NCBI GenBank assembly: GCA_017304945.1
Contig: JAFKLG010000072.1
Span: 1 to 64,000, forward strand
Length of the DNA: 64,000 nt
Reading direction: 5' to 3'
Source of the DNA: Rhodospirillales bacterium
GTDB taxonomy: Bacteria > Pseudomonadota > Alphaproteobacteria > Acetobacterales > Acetobacteraceae
Translations under genes and position numbers: made by a program
The notes under the pieces: model-generated
Told to the model about the DNA's origin: nothing
The model's input: the letters and a program-made list of their open reading frames with translations, nothing else
Databases searched by the model: none
In this document: positions 18,087 through 26,052 of the stretch, in pieces
Numbering within the stretch: the first letter of the stretch is position 1
Layout: each line of letters begins with the position of its first letter

Positions 18087-19151
18087 GTGAGCGACGGGCT
18101 GGACGGCGTCATCGCGGCGCGAACGGTGCTGAGCCACACGGATTCCGCGGCGGGCATGGTCTGGGTGCGCGGCGTGGCGGTGCCCGACCTCGTGCCCCTC
18201 GGCTTCGAGGGCACCGTGGCGCTGCTGTGGGACGGGTTCGCCGGCCACGACCTCACCGCCGCCTCGATCCAGACCCGGCTCGGCGCCGCGCGTGCCGCCG
18301 CCTTCGCGCGCCTCGAGGACTGGTCCGCCCAGGCCGCGAACCGGCCGCCCGCCGAGGCGCTGCGGCTCTGCCTCGCCGAACTGCCGGACAGCAGTTCGCC
18401 CGAACAACTGGTGGGCGCGATGACCGTCGCGGTCGGGGCGATCCACCGGATCGGATGCGGCCAGGCGCCGGTCGCCCCCGACCCCACGCTGGGCACCGCC
18501 GCGGACCTGCTGCGCATGACCCATGGCACGCCAGCAGAGCCGGTCGCGGTGCAGGCGCTCGATACGTATTTCGCGGTCATGGCGGAGAGCGGCCTGTCCG
18601 GCTCCAGCTTCACCGCCCGCATCATCGCCTCCACCCACGCCTCCCTCGCCGCCGCGGTGCTCGGCGCCTGGTGCGCGTTCACCGGCCCGCGTCACGGCGG
18701 CGCGCCGGGACCGACGCTCGACATGCTGGACGCGGCCGCCGCGGTGCCGGAGGACGCGCTGGAGGAGTGGCTGGTGGCGAAGCTGACCGCCGGCGAGCGG
18801 CTGATGGGGTTCGGGCACCGCGTGTTCCGCGGCAACGACCCGCGGGCGGAGGCGATGCGGGCGGCACTGCAACGCTTCGGGCCCGCCGCGGCCCGCGTGG
18901 CGTTCGCGGCGCGGCTCGAGCAGGCGGTGGCAAAGGCGATCGCGCGCGTGAAGCCCGGGCGCAGCCTGCCGCCGAACGTGGAGGTGATGGCGGCGCTGCT
19001 GCTGGACGCGGTGGGTTTCCCACGCGCCAGCTTCACGCCGGTCTTTGCCGTCGGCCGCAGCGCCGGCTGGATCGCGCATGCGCTGGAGCAGCGTGCCGGC
19101 GGCCGCATGATCCGCCCCAGCTCGGAGTATGTCGGCCCGCCGGTGGGGTGA
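18087..19151 (+). CDS. Citrate synthase family protein
   Basis: This 354-residue protein has a citrate/2-methylcitrate synthase fold, which condenses an acyl-CoA with a 2-oxo acid. The substrate-binding His203 (GPRHGGAPG) and catalytic His244 (GFGHRVFRGNDPRA) are intact. The third catalytic residue, Asp in the usual PNVDFYSG, is Glu299 here (PPNVEVMAALLLD). It is shorter than housekeeping GltA (about 430). GTG 18087 has GGAGGAGG upstream. It is unlikely to be the main TCA enzyme; a side-pathway or altered-chemistry paralogue is more plausible. No prp genes are nearby. Confidence 0.85.
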   Translation: MSDGLDGVIAARTVLSHTDSAAGMVWVRGVAVPDLVPLGFEGTVALLWDGFAGHDLTAASIQTRLGAARAAAFARLEDWSAQAANRPPAEALRLCLAELPDSSSPEQLVGAMTVAVGAIHRIGCGQAPVAPDPTLGTAADLLRMTHGTPAEPVAVQALDTYFAVMAESGLSGSSFTARIIASTHASLAAAVLGAWCAFTGPRHGGAPGPTLDMLDAAAAVPEDALEEWLVAKLTAGERLMGFGHRVFRGNDPRAEAMRAALQRFGPAAARVAFAARLEQAVAKAIARVKPGRSLPPNVEVMAALLLDAVGFPRASFTPVFAVGRSAGWIAHALEQRAGGRMIRPSSEYVGPPVG

Positions 19152-19197
19152 GGGGGCGATCGGGGCAGACCCAACGCCCTTCCCAAGGCCCGGCGTG

Positions 19198-19494
19198 TCA
19201 CCGCGCCAGCAGGGCCCCCGCGAGGTCGGCGGCCATCCACAGCGCCAGCAGCGCGGCATAGCGCGCCGGGGTGAGCGGGAGGCGGGTGGCCGCCTCCGCC
19301 GCCTGGTTCGGCGTGCCGCCCACGATCGCCATCACCGGCAGCACCAGCGTGAAGGTGGCGAGCACCGCGGTGACCATCCCCAGCACCGCGTGCTGCCCAT
19401 CGGTGACCGTCAGCGGCAGCAGCGCGGCGAGCGCGAAGGGCAGGCCCGCGAGCGGCGCCAGGACCGCACGGAGCGAAAGCGCGAGCGCGTTCAT
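19198..19494 (-). CDS. Small hydrophobic membrane protein coupled to cysI
   Basis: This 98-residue protein has three or four hydrophobic segments (ALSLRAVLAPLAGLPFALAA, VLGMVTAVLATFTLVLPVMAI and ALLALWMAADLAGALL). Its ATG overlaps the cysI stop in an ATGA junction, so it is very likely translated with the sulfite reductase. I do not recognise the family. Position suggests a role in sulfur uptake or in membrane tethering, but that is inference. Confidence 0.7.
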   Translation of the reverse strand: MNALALSLRAVLAPLAGLPFALAALLPLTVTDGQHAVLGMVTAVLATFTLVLPVMAIVGGTPNQAAEAATRLPLTPARYAALLALWMAADLAGALLAR

Positions 19495-21173
19495 GCCGCG
19501 AGCTCCGCCGGCAGATCGTCATGGAAGCGATTGCCGGACGGTGTGGCCTGCACCACGCCGGTGCGGATCACGAAGTCGGAGAAGCGCTCCCCCGCCCCGC
19601 GCTGCGCCGCATACGCGCTCAGCAGCGGCGTGAGCGCGGCGATGATGGCGTCGTGCCCGATCTGGCGGCGGTAGAGCTTCGACAGCCGGGTGCCGTCGAA
19701 CGCGCCGCCGAGATACAGATTGTAGAGCCCCGGCCCGGTGCCCACGAGGCCGATCTCCGCGAGATACGGCCGCGCGCAGCCGTTCGGGCATCCGGTCATG
19801 CGGATCATGATGTCGTCCGCGGTCAGGCCGACACGCCCCACCACCTGCTCGAGCGCGCCGATCAGTTCCGGCAGATAGCGCTCGCTCTCCGCCAAGGCGA
19901 GGCCGCAGGTGGGCAGCGCCACACAGGCCATCGCATTCCGTCGCAACCGGCTGGCGGTGGCGTGCGGCGCCAGCAGCGCCTCGACCGTGGCGCGCTGCCC
20001 GGGCGGCACGTCGGCGATCACCAGGTTCTGGTTCGGCGTGATGATGAACCGTCCCGCATGCTGCTCCGCAACCTGGCGCAGCGCCGCGAGCAGCGGGCCG
20101 GCAACGCGGCCGTTCTCGACGAACAGCCCGTAATGGCCGGTGCCGTCCGGCGCGTCCTGCCAGCCGGCGGCATCGCCCGTGCGGGCAAATCCCGCCGCAC
20201 GCGGCGCCGACAACTCCCACCCGAGACGCCGCGTCAGTTCGGTGCGGAACGCGTCCAGCCCGCGGCGCTCGATCGTGTATTTCAGCCGCGCGTGCTTGCG
20301 GTCGGCGCGGTCGCCCCAGTCGCGCTGGATCGTCACGATCGCCTCGGCCACGTCCACCGCCTGGTCGGCGGTGCAGAAGCCGATCACGTCGGCGGTGCGC
20401 GGGAAGGTGTCGGGCTCGCCATGCGTCATCCCCATGCCGCCGCCCACCGCGACGTCGTAGCCGATGATGCGTCCCTGCTCGAGTACCGCGATGTAGCCGA
20501 TATCGTGCGCGAAGGCGTCGACGTCGTTCTGCGGCGGCACCGCGATCGCGATCTTGAACTTCCGCGGCAGGTAGGTGCGGCCGTAGATCGGCTCGTCCTC
20601 CTCCTCGCCGCCGGCGACCTGCGTGCCGTCGATCCAGATATCGTGCCAGGCGCGGGAGCGCGGGCGCAGCCGGTCGCTGATCGCGTTCGCCAGCGCGACC
20701 ACGGCTTCATGCGCCTCGGGGAGCTGCGGCACGACCGAGGCGATCACGTTGCGGTTCACGTCGCCGCAGGCCGCCACGGTGTCGAGCAGCGCCGCATGGA
20801 TCGCCTGGATCGCCGGACGCAGGTTGCTCTTGATGAGTCCGTGGAACTGGATCGTCTGCCGCGTGGTCAGGCGCAGCGTGCCATTGCCACGGGTCGCGGC
20901 CAGGTCGTGCATCGCGATCCATTGCGGCGCGGTCAGCACGCCGCCCGGCACGCGCAGCCGCGCCATGAAGCTGAACGCCTTCTCCAGCCGCTTCTTCGCC
21001 CGTTCCGGCCGCAGGTCACGATCGTCCTGCTGGTAGATGCCGTGGAACTTCGTGAGCTGCTGGTCGTCCTCGGACAGGCCGCCGGTGAGCTGGTCGAGCA
21101 GCCCCTCGGCGATCGTGCCGCGCAGGAAGCGGCTGTCCGCCTTGATGTGCTCGTTGCGTGAAAGCTGGGTCAT
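19491..21173 (-). CDS. cysI: Sulfite reductase haemoprotein (beta) subunit
   Basis: This enzyme reduces sulfite to sulfide with six electrons, using siroheme and a [4Fe-4S] cluster. The 560-residue product has the two repeated nitrite/sulfite reductase ferredoxin-like halves. Siroheme-binding segments are TTRQTIQFHGL and CGDVNRNV. The cluster cysteines are visible as CVALPTC (CX5C) and GCPNGC (CX3C). The N-terminus MTQLSRNEHIKADSRFLRGTI fits the family. ATG 21173 lies one base after the cysJ stop; frames extending upstream are overlaps into cysJ. Confidence 0.96.
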   Translation of the reverse strand: MTQLSRNEHIKADSRFLRGTIAEGLLDQLTGGLSEDDQQLTKFHGIYQQDDRDLRPERAKKRLEKAFSFMARLRVPGGVLTAPQWIAMHDLAATRGNGTLRLTTRQTIQFHGLIKSNLRPAIQAIHAALLDTVAACGDVNRNVIASVVPQLPEAHEAVVALANAISDRLRPRSRAWHDIWIDGTQVAGGEEEDEPIYGRTYLPRKFKIAIAVPPQNDVDAFAHDIGYIAVLEQGRIIGYDVAVGGGMGMTHGEPDTFPRTADVIGFCTADQAVDVAEAIVTIQRDWGDRADRKHARLKYTIERRGLDAFRTELTRRLGWELSAPRAAGFARTGDAAGWQDAPDGTGHYGLFVENGRVAGPLLAALRQVAEQHAGRFIITPNQNLVIADVPPGQRATVEALLAPHATASRLRRNAMACVALPTCGLALAESERYLPELIGALEQVVGRVGLTADDIMIRMTGCPNGCARPYLAEIGLVGTGPGLYNLYLGGAFDGTRLSKLYRRQIGHDAIIAALTPLLSAYAAQRGAGERFSDFVIRTGVVQATPSGNRFHDDLPAELAA

Positions 21174-21174
21174 C

Positions 21175-22983
21175 TCAGTACACGTCCCGCTTGTAGCGGC
21201 CGGCGCGCTGCAGCGTGCGCAGCGTCTCGGCGGCCTGCTCCGGTGATGCGCCGGACTGGTCGGCGATGATGGCGAGCAGCGCGGCATGGACGTCCCGCGC
21301 CATGGCCTTCGCGTCGCCGCAGACATAGAGAACGGCGCCGTCCTGCAGCCACGCCCACAGCTCCCGCCGCGCCTCCCACATGCGCTGCTGCACGTAGATC
21401 TTCTCCGGCTGGTCGCGGGAGAAGGCGAGGTCGATGCGGGTCAGCAGGCCGGCGGCGCGCCATTCCTGCCAGTCGAGCTGGTAGAGGAAGTCGTGCGTGA
21501 ACCGCCGCGCGCCGAAGAACAGCCAGTTGCGGCCGGTGGCGCCGATCGCCTCGCGCTCCTGCAGGAAGCCGCGGAACGGCGCGACACCGGTGCCGGGGCC
21601 GATCATGATCACCGGCGTCGCCGGATCGGCGGGCAGGCGGAAATGCGGGTTCGGCTTCAGCGTCACCGCCAGGGCATCGCCGGTCGCCAGCCGGTCCGCC
21701 ACCTGGCCGGAGGCGACCCCGGTGCGGGCGCGCCCATGGCTCTCCCACCCCACCTTGGCGACCAGCAGATGCGCCTCGTCACCCACCGCCTTGCGGCTGG
21801 ACGCGACCGAGTAGAGCCGCGCCGGCTGCGGCCGCAGCAATCCGGTGAGCTGGTCCGCGGTCAGCGTGTGCGGCGCCGCGGCGAGCAGGTCGACGAACTG
21901 GCGATCTCGGAGAAAGTCGCCGAGCAACCCCTCGTCGGCGGCGATCCGGCCGAGGGTCGCATCGCCGGTGAGCGCCGCGTAGGCGGCGACCTGTGGGCGG
22001 GTCAGCAGGGTGATGTCGAAGTCCCGGCTCAGCGCCGCATGCAGCGCGTCGTCGCCGGCGAGCCCGGCCGTCCGCAGCACCTCGTCCACCAGTGCCGGCT
22101 GATTGGTGGGCACGAAACCGATCGCGTCACCCGGCTCGTAGGCCGGGGCACCCTCCGCGAAGGACAGCGCCACGTGCCAGGTCTCGAGGTCGGAGCGGCT
22201 GGAATTGAGGTTGGTGCGTTCGGAGACCTCGGCGGCAACCGGGAGCGGTTCGGCGGCCTCGTCCTCGATCGCGGCGGGACGTGGGAAGGCGATCACCGCG
22301 GCGCCGGGATCGGCCGGCTTGTCGTCGAGCAGCCGCAGCGTCGAATCGATCCAGGCCGCGGCCGGCTTCTTGTAGTCGAGATCGCACTCCACGACCGGCG
22401 CGAGCCGGGTCGCGCCCAGCGCTTCGAGGCGGGCGTCGAACTGCTTGCCGGTTTCGCAGAAGCGGGCATAGGCGCGGTCGCCCAGGGCGAGGACCGCGTA
22501 GCGCAGGCCGGCGAGACGCGGCGCGTCCGCCGCCATCAGCGCTGCGTGGAACGCCTCGGCGCGCTGGGGCGGATCGCCCTCCCCCCAGGTGCTGGCGATC
22601 ACCAGCACGGTGCCGAGATCGGCGAGGCCGGCCGGCGTCGCATCCGCCATGTCCAGCACCTTGGCCTGGAAGCCGAGACGCTGGGCGGTCTTGCGCGCGG
22701 TGGCGGCGAGCGCCTCGGCGTTGCCGGATTCGGTCGCGTAGAGGATCGTCAGCTTGGCCTTCTGCGCCGGCGCTGCGGCCGTGGCGACGGGGGCGGACGC
22801 GGGCAGGCCGGCGGCCTGGTCGAGACCGGCGAGATAGCCGGCCAGCCACAGGCGCTGCTCGCGGGAGGCGGCGGCGAGCAGGCGGCGGATTTCCGCGAGC
22901 TGGTCGTCGCCCAGGCGGGCGCCGGCATCGGGGCCGAACGGGGCGCCGGCGTCGAGCGGGTTGCGGGCGATCGTGGTGCTCAT
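21175..22983 (-). CDS. cysJ: Sulfite reductase flavoprotein (alpha) subunit
   Basis: This 602-residue NADPH-dependent flavoprotein delivers electrons to CysI. An N-terminal linker (1-75) is followed by a flavodoxin-like FMN domain (ILYATESGNAEALA, STWGEGDPP, LALGDRAYARFCETGKQFD). The FAD domain has RLYSVASS and HLLVAKVGWESHGRARTGVAS. The NADPH domain has MIGPGTGVAPFRGFL and VYVCGDAKAMARDV-like sequence, ending in the conserved RYKRDVY. ATG 22983 overlaps the SUMT stop (ATGA). The operon order is SUMT-cysJ-cysI-membrane protein. Confidence 0.96.
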   Translation of the reverse strand: MSTTIARNPLDAGAPFGPDAGARLGDDQLAEIRRLLAAASREQRLWLAGYLAGLDQAAGLPASAPVATAAAPAQKAKLTILYATESGNAEALAATARKTAQRLGFQAKVLDMADATPAGLADLGTVLVIASTWGEGDPPQRAEAFHAALMAADAPRLAGLRYAVLALGDRAYARFCETGKQFDARLEALGATRLAPVVECDLDYKKPAAAWIDSTLRLLDDKPADPGAAVIAFPRPAAIEDEAAEPLPVAAEVSERTNLNSSRSDLETWHVALSFAEGAPAYEPGDAIGFVPTNQPALVDEVLRTAGLAGDDALHAALSRDFDITLLTRPQVAAYAALTGDATLGRIAADEGLLGDFLRDRQFVDLLAAAPHTLTADQLTGLLRPQPARLYSVASSRKAVGDEAHLLVAKVGWESHGRARTGVASGQVADRLATGDALAVTLKPNPHFRLPADPATPVIMIGPGTGVAPFRGFLQEREAIGATGRNWLFFGARRFTHDFLYQLDWQEWRAAGLLTRIDLAFSRDQPEKIYVQQRMWEARRELWAWLQDGAVLYVCGDAKAMARDVHAALLAIIADQSGASPEQAAETLRTLQRAGRYKRDVY

Positions 22984-23825
22984 GCCTGGTCTCCGACGTC
23001 GCGCGCCGCCGGCGCACGGATGGCCATGGGGGTGGTCTGTTGCAGCGGCGCGATCAGGTCGCGCACGGCCAGCACCGGCCCGACCACGATCAGCGTGGCG
23101 CCCTGCGCGGGCAGGCCGGCGGCGACGGCCTCGGCGGTCGCGAGCGTGGCGAGCCGCACGTCCTGGCGGGGCGTGGTGGCATCGGTGACGAAGGCGAGCG
23201 CCTCGTCGCGGTCGCGGCCGGCCGCGATCAGCCGATCCGCGATCGCGCCCACCTGGCGGGTGCCCATGTAGAACACCAGCACGTCGCCGCCGCGGCCGAG
23301 CGCGGCGAGGTCGAGGCTGTCGGGGAGGGTGCCGCTGGAGTCGTGGCCGGTCGCGAACACCACGCTGCGCGCGAGCGTGCGGTGGGTGAGCGGGATCCCG
23401 GCGCTGGCGGTGCCGCCGATGCCGGCGCTGATCCCCGGCACGATGCGGAACGGGATGCCGGCGGCGGCGAGCGCCACCGCCTCCTCTCCGCCGCGGCCGA
23501 ACACCAGCGGATCGCCGCCCTTGAGCCGCACCACGCGGTGGCCGGCGCGGGCCAGCGTCACCAGGCGCTGGTTGATGCGAAGCTGCGGCGTGCGGGTCCC
23601 GGCGGCGCGCTTGCCGACGGACTCGCGATGCGCGGTCTCGATCAGGGCGAGGATCTCGGGCGCGACCAGGGCGTCGTGCAGCACCACGTCGGCGGTGGTG
23701 AGGGCGTGCAGCGCGTGCAGGGTGAGCAGCCCCGGATCACCGGGACCGGCGCCGACCAGCCAGACCGACCCCGGCGCGAAGTCGGGCGGGACCAGCCGCG
23801 CGAGGGCGGCGTTCACATCCACCAT
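22980..23825 (-). CDS. cobA: Uroporphyrinogen-III C-methyltransferase (SUMT)
   Basis: This enzyme makes precorrin-2 from uroporphyrinogen III with two SAM, the branch point to siroheme. It has 281 residues. Motifs are VWLVGAGPGDPGLLTL, VVLHDALVAPEIL, VRLKGGDPLVFGRGGEE, VPGISAGIGGTASAGIPLTHR, and FYMGTR. It is the methyltransferase part only, without the CysG dehydrogenase-ferrochelatase domain, so those steps must be encoded elsewhere. It is translationally coupled to cysJ, which fits siroheme supply to CysI. A 33-codon ORF overlaps its start. Confidence 0.95.
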   Translation of the reverse strand: MVDVNAALARLVPPDFAPGSVWLVGAGPGDPGLLTLHALHALTTADVVLHDALVAPEILALIETAHRESVGKRAAGTRTPQLRINQRLVTLARAGHRVVRLKGGDPLVFGRGGEEAVALAAAGIPFRIVPGISAGIGGTASAGIPLTHRTLARSVVFATGHDSSGTLPDSLDLAALGRGGDVLVFYMGTRQVGAIADRLIAAGRDRDEALAFVTDATTPRQDVRLATLATAEAVAAGLPAQGATLIVVGPVLAVRDLIAPLQQTTPMAIRAPAARDVGDQA

Positions 23826-23914
23826 CCGGCGCAGGCGAGGATGACATCCTGCCGCATGTGGGAGCGGGCGTTGCGGCGGAGGTGGCGGCGGAGCCGGAGA
23901 AAGGTTTGGCGCAT
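23813..23914 (-). CDS. Possible 33-residue leader peptide upstream of SUMT-cysJI
   Basis: This short ORF begins with MRQTFLRLRRHLRRN, is Arg-rich and ends ILACAGWWM. AGGA lies about 7 bases before ATG 23914, and its stop falls 13 bases inside the SUMT start region, so translation could couple to or gate that gene. It has one Cys near the end, which could sense cysteine supply if it works as a leader, but that is speculative. It may equally be chance. The adjoining 23915-24138 stretch is the promoter region for both flanking genes. Confidence 0.35.
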   Translation of the reverse strand: MRQTFLRLRRHLRRNARSHMRQDVILACAGWWM

Positions 23915-23939
23915 CGGACGTCCTGCTGGGCGGCGCGGA

Positions 23940-24080
23940 GTATCGGGCAGGCGCGCCGGGGTCTGGAGAATGATTTTATTTTCCCCCAGCGCAAGACGGG
24001 CTGATGAAGAAAAAATAACTCTCCTACCTGATGGACTGACGAGGCAAACGACTCCCCTGCACCGGCTTCCCGGGAGACGT
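23940..24080. promoter_or_regulatory. A/T-rich promoter region between sulfite-reduction operon and GST gene
   Basis: The segment from 23970 to 24020 is strongly A/T-rich (GATTTTATTTTCCC, GAAAAAATAACTC) within GC-rich surroundings and lies between divergent transcription units. It is the natural place for promoters of the SUMT-cysJ-cysI operon. I cannot assign a specific regulator box. Confidence 0.4.
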
Positions 24081-24138
24081 CCCTTCCCGCCTGTCATGCC
24101 GCGTCGATTTGCGGCAGCCTCGGGCGAGGAGGAGTCCC

Positions 24139-24897
24139 ATGCCCGATCTCCCTGCCCCGGCCACCATCATCGGCGGCGCGGTATCGCCCTATGTCCGCAA
24201 GGTGCTCGCCGTATGCGCCCTGAAGGGCGTGCCGGTGACGATCGACCCGATCATCCCGTTCTTCGGCGGCGACCGCTTCACCGCGGTCAGCCCGCTCCGA
24301 CGCGTGCCGGTGCTGATCGACGACCAGGTGACGATCTCGGACAGTGCGGTGATCTGCCAGTACCTGGACGAGCGCTACCCCGACCCGCCGCTGCTGCCGT
24401 CCACGCCGGCAGACCGAGCACGCGCCCGCTGGCTGGAGGCGTTCGCGGCGACGCGCATGAGCGACGTGATCATGTGGCAGGTGTTCAACGAGGCGGTGAT
24501 CAAGCCGGGCATCTGGGGCCGCCCACGGGACGTAGCCGCGCTGGAGCGCGGCGTGGCGGAGGCATTGCCGCCGGTGCTCGACTATCTGGAGGGCGTTGCG
24601 CCGGCGGAGGGGTATGTGGTCGGTCCCCTGTCGATCGCGGACCTGTCGGTGGCGGTGCTGTTCCGCAACCTGACCTGGTCGCGCGTGACCCTGGACGCGG
24701 CTCGCTGGCCGCGGACGCTCGCCTGGGTGGAGCGGACCGTCACGGGCTCTCCGCTCGGCGCGCTGTCCGCACTGGCGGACCGCCTGGTGCGCATGACCCC
24801 GGCGGCGCAGCGGGAGGCCTATGAGGCGGCGGGCATTCCGGTGACGCCCGACAGTGTCGGCGAGGCCACGCCCCGCCGCGGGCCGATGACGGTGTGA
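24139..24897 (+). CDS. Glutathione S-transferase family protein
   Basis: This 252-residue protein has an N-terminal thioredoxin-like GST domain (AVSPYVRKVLAVCALKG, RVPVLIDDQVTISDSAVICQYL, with the cis-Pro and the ES-like SDSA glutathione motif) and a C-terminal helical domain (GPLSIADLSVAVLFRNL, including the conserved Asp N-cap). GGAGGAG precedes ATG 24139; an upstream in-frame start is less well placed. It is longer than average (200-220) because of a C-terminal tail. The substrate is unknown. Confidence 0.9.
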   Translation: MPDLPAPATIIGGAVSPYVRKVLAVCALKGVPVTIDPIIPFFGGDRFTAVSPLRRVPVLIDDQVTISDSAVICQYLDERYPDPPLLPSTPADRARARWLEAFAATRMSDVIMWQVFNEAVIKPGIWGRPRDVAALERGVAEALPPVLDYLEGVAPAEGYVVGPLSIADLSVAVLFRNLTWSRVTLDAARWPRTLAWVERTVTGSPLGALSALADRLVRMTPAAQREAYEAAGIPVTPDSVGEATPRRGPMTV

Positions 24898-24983
24898 GGG
24901 GCTCCGGCGGAGTCGGGGAAAGACGAGGGCCGCGAGGGAGTGGGGAGCGGGAGCGAGGCAGTCGGGAGCGGCGCGCTCCTCCC

Positions 24984-25131
24984 GTGTCACGGCCGGCACA
25001 GGCCGGCCATCCACGGCGCGCTCCTCCCGTGTCATGGCCGGCGCAGGCCGGCCATCCACGACGTCGTGCGGCAGAGAAGTCATGGATGGCCGCCCTGCGG
25101 CGGCCATGACACAGGGCGCCGGCCATGACAC
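24984..25131. repeat. REP-like palindromes, copy 2 (inverted pair plus direct duplication)
   Basis: Two forward units (24984-25010 and 25029-25055) are tandem near-copies with a 45-base period. Each reads GTGTCA, then GGCCGGC, a short loop and GGCCGGCCAT. An inverted unit follows at 25086-25112, opposite in orientation to 25029-25055 and separated by 30 bases, giving the paired layout of a REPIN. A partial unit GCCGGCCATGACAC is at 25118-25131. They fill the 396-base gap between the GST and DUF3297 genes, which has no other convincing gene. Confidence 0.85.
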
Positions 25132-25293
25132 GGGACGCGACGCCGCCGCCTCGACGCACCCGCGGCCTCGCCCCCGCCTCGACACACTCGCGCCCCCTCC
25201 CCCGCCCGACACCACGAGGCGCCCGCCGACCGCTTCCCTTCCCGAGGCGGGGCCGCTATTTCCCCCGCTCTGCATTTCGGCCGGAGACCAGCG

Positions 25294-25545
25294 ATGACCG
25301 ATACCCCGCCCGACCGCCTCTCGAACGACCCGAAGAGCCCGCATTTCGACGCCGCCCTGCTGGAGCGTGGCGTCGGGGTCAAGCTGAACGGCGTCGACCG
25401 GACCAATGTCGAGGAATACTGCGTCAGCGAGGGCTGGGCGCGGCTCGCGGTCGGCAAGACGGTGGACCGGTTCGGCAAGCCGCTCGCGATGAAGGTGCGC
25501 GGAACCGTCGAGCCGTATTTCCGCGCCCCCGCGCCGGAGGCCTGA
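25294..25545 (+). CDS. DUF3297 family protein
   Basis: This 83-residue acidic, soluble protein begins TDTPPDRLSNDPKSPHFD and ends in the KVRGTVEPYFRA segment, which together identify the DUF3297 family common in Proteobacteria. Its function is not known. It contains one Cys (EEYCVSEGWAR). ATG 25294 has no strong Shine-Dalgarno. It has no operon partner. Confidence 0.9.
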   Translation: MTDTPPDRLSNDPKSPHFDAALLERGVGVKLNGVDRTNVEEYCVSEGWARLAVGKTVDRFGKPLAMKVRGTVEPYFRAPAPEA

Positions 25546-26052
25546 TCTCCCTCCTGGAGACTCGATGCAGCGCGCCGACACGAACCCAGCGCCCGCCCGA
25601 CCAGTACCTCGAGTATTTCAAACCGAAGTTACTTCAAATCGAAGTTCTCGGATTGCCGGAGATCGCGTTGGCCATCCATCCGGAGGCCAGTCGCGCAAGC
25701 CGGCCTCGATCTGCCTCGCTCTGCCGCCGCAATGCCGCAAGCTGAAGCAGAGCGTGCGGGACCCGGCTGACGCCAAACTTCCAGCTCTCGTCATCATGAT
25801 CCGCAAAGCCAGGGCTGGCCGCGGCACCTGTTTCCGTCCTCATCTCGAGCGAAGACTTCGGTCTGGCTTGGACGGCACAGGGGCGCGTGGCTTGAAACTA
25901 TATCGGAAACTATACCGGTTCCCCCGGAGCCCGACCTCGACTGTGCGTCGATTGACACGCCTCCATAGTTGAGCCCACACCCCTGTTTGACGGATGGCCG
26001 CCACGCAGCTCGCGACCAATCTCGCAAGGACACGAACACGAAGGGGATGCGA
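25546..26052. promoter_or_regulatory. 507-base gap before the liv cassette, with two sets of direct repeats
   Basis: The gap appears less GC-rich than its surroundings and has only short frames without family resemblance. Two repeat sets are visible. TTCAAACCGAAGTT/TTCAAATCGAAGTT lie at 25617-25630 and 25633-25646 (16-base period, one mismatch). GAAACTATA occurs twice at 25894-25902 and 25906-25914 (12-base period). A TTGACA hexamer is at 25952-25957, without a convincing -10 at 17 bases. The repeats nearest the first liv gene could be regulator sites. A 69-codon minus-strand frame at 25634-25843 is noted but not called. Confidence 0.5.

Noticed and set aside
24898..25293. Several frames containing repeated GRPAPAMT/CHGRR-type sequences
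   Set aside because: They are translations of the REP-like palindromes and carry no protein family signal.
25634..25843. A 69-codon minus-strand frame (MRTETGAAASPGFADHDD...) in the gap before the liv cassette
   Set aside because: It has no clear Shine-Dalgarno, no recognised motif, and overlaps the direct repeats. It is possible but not supported.
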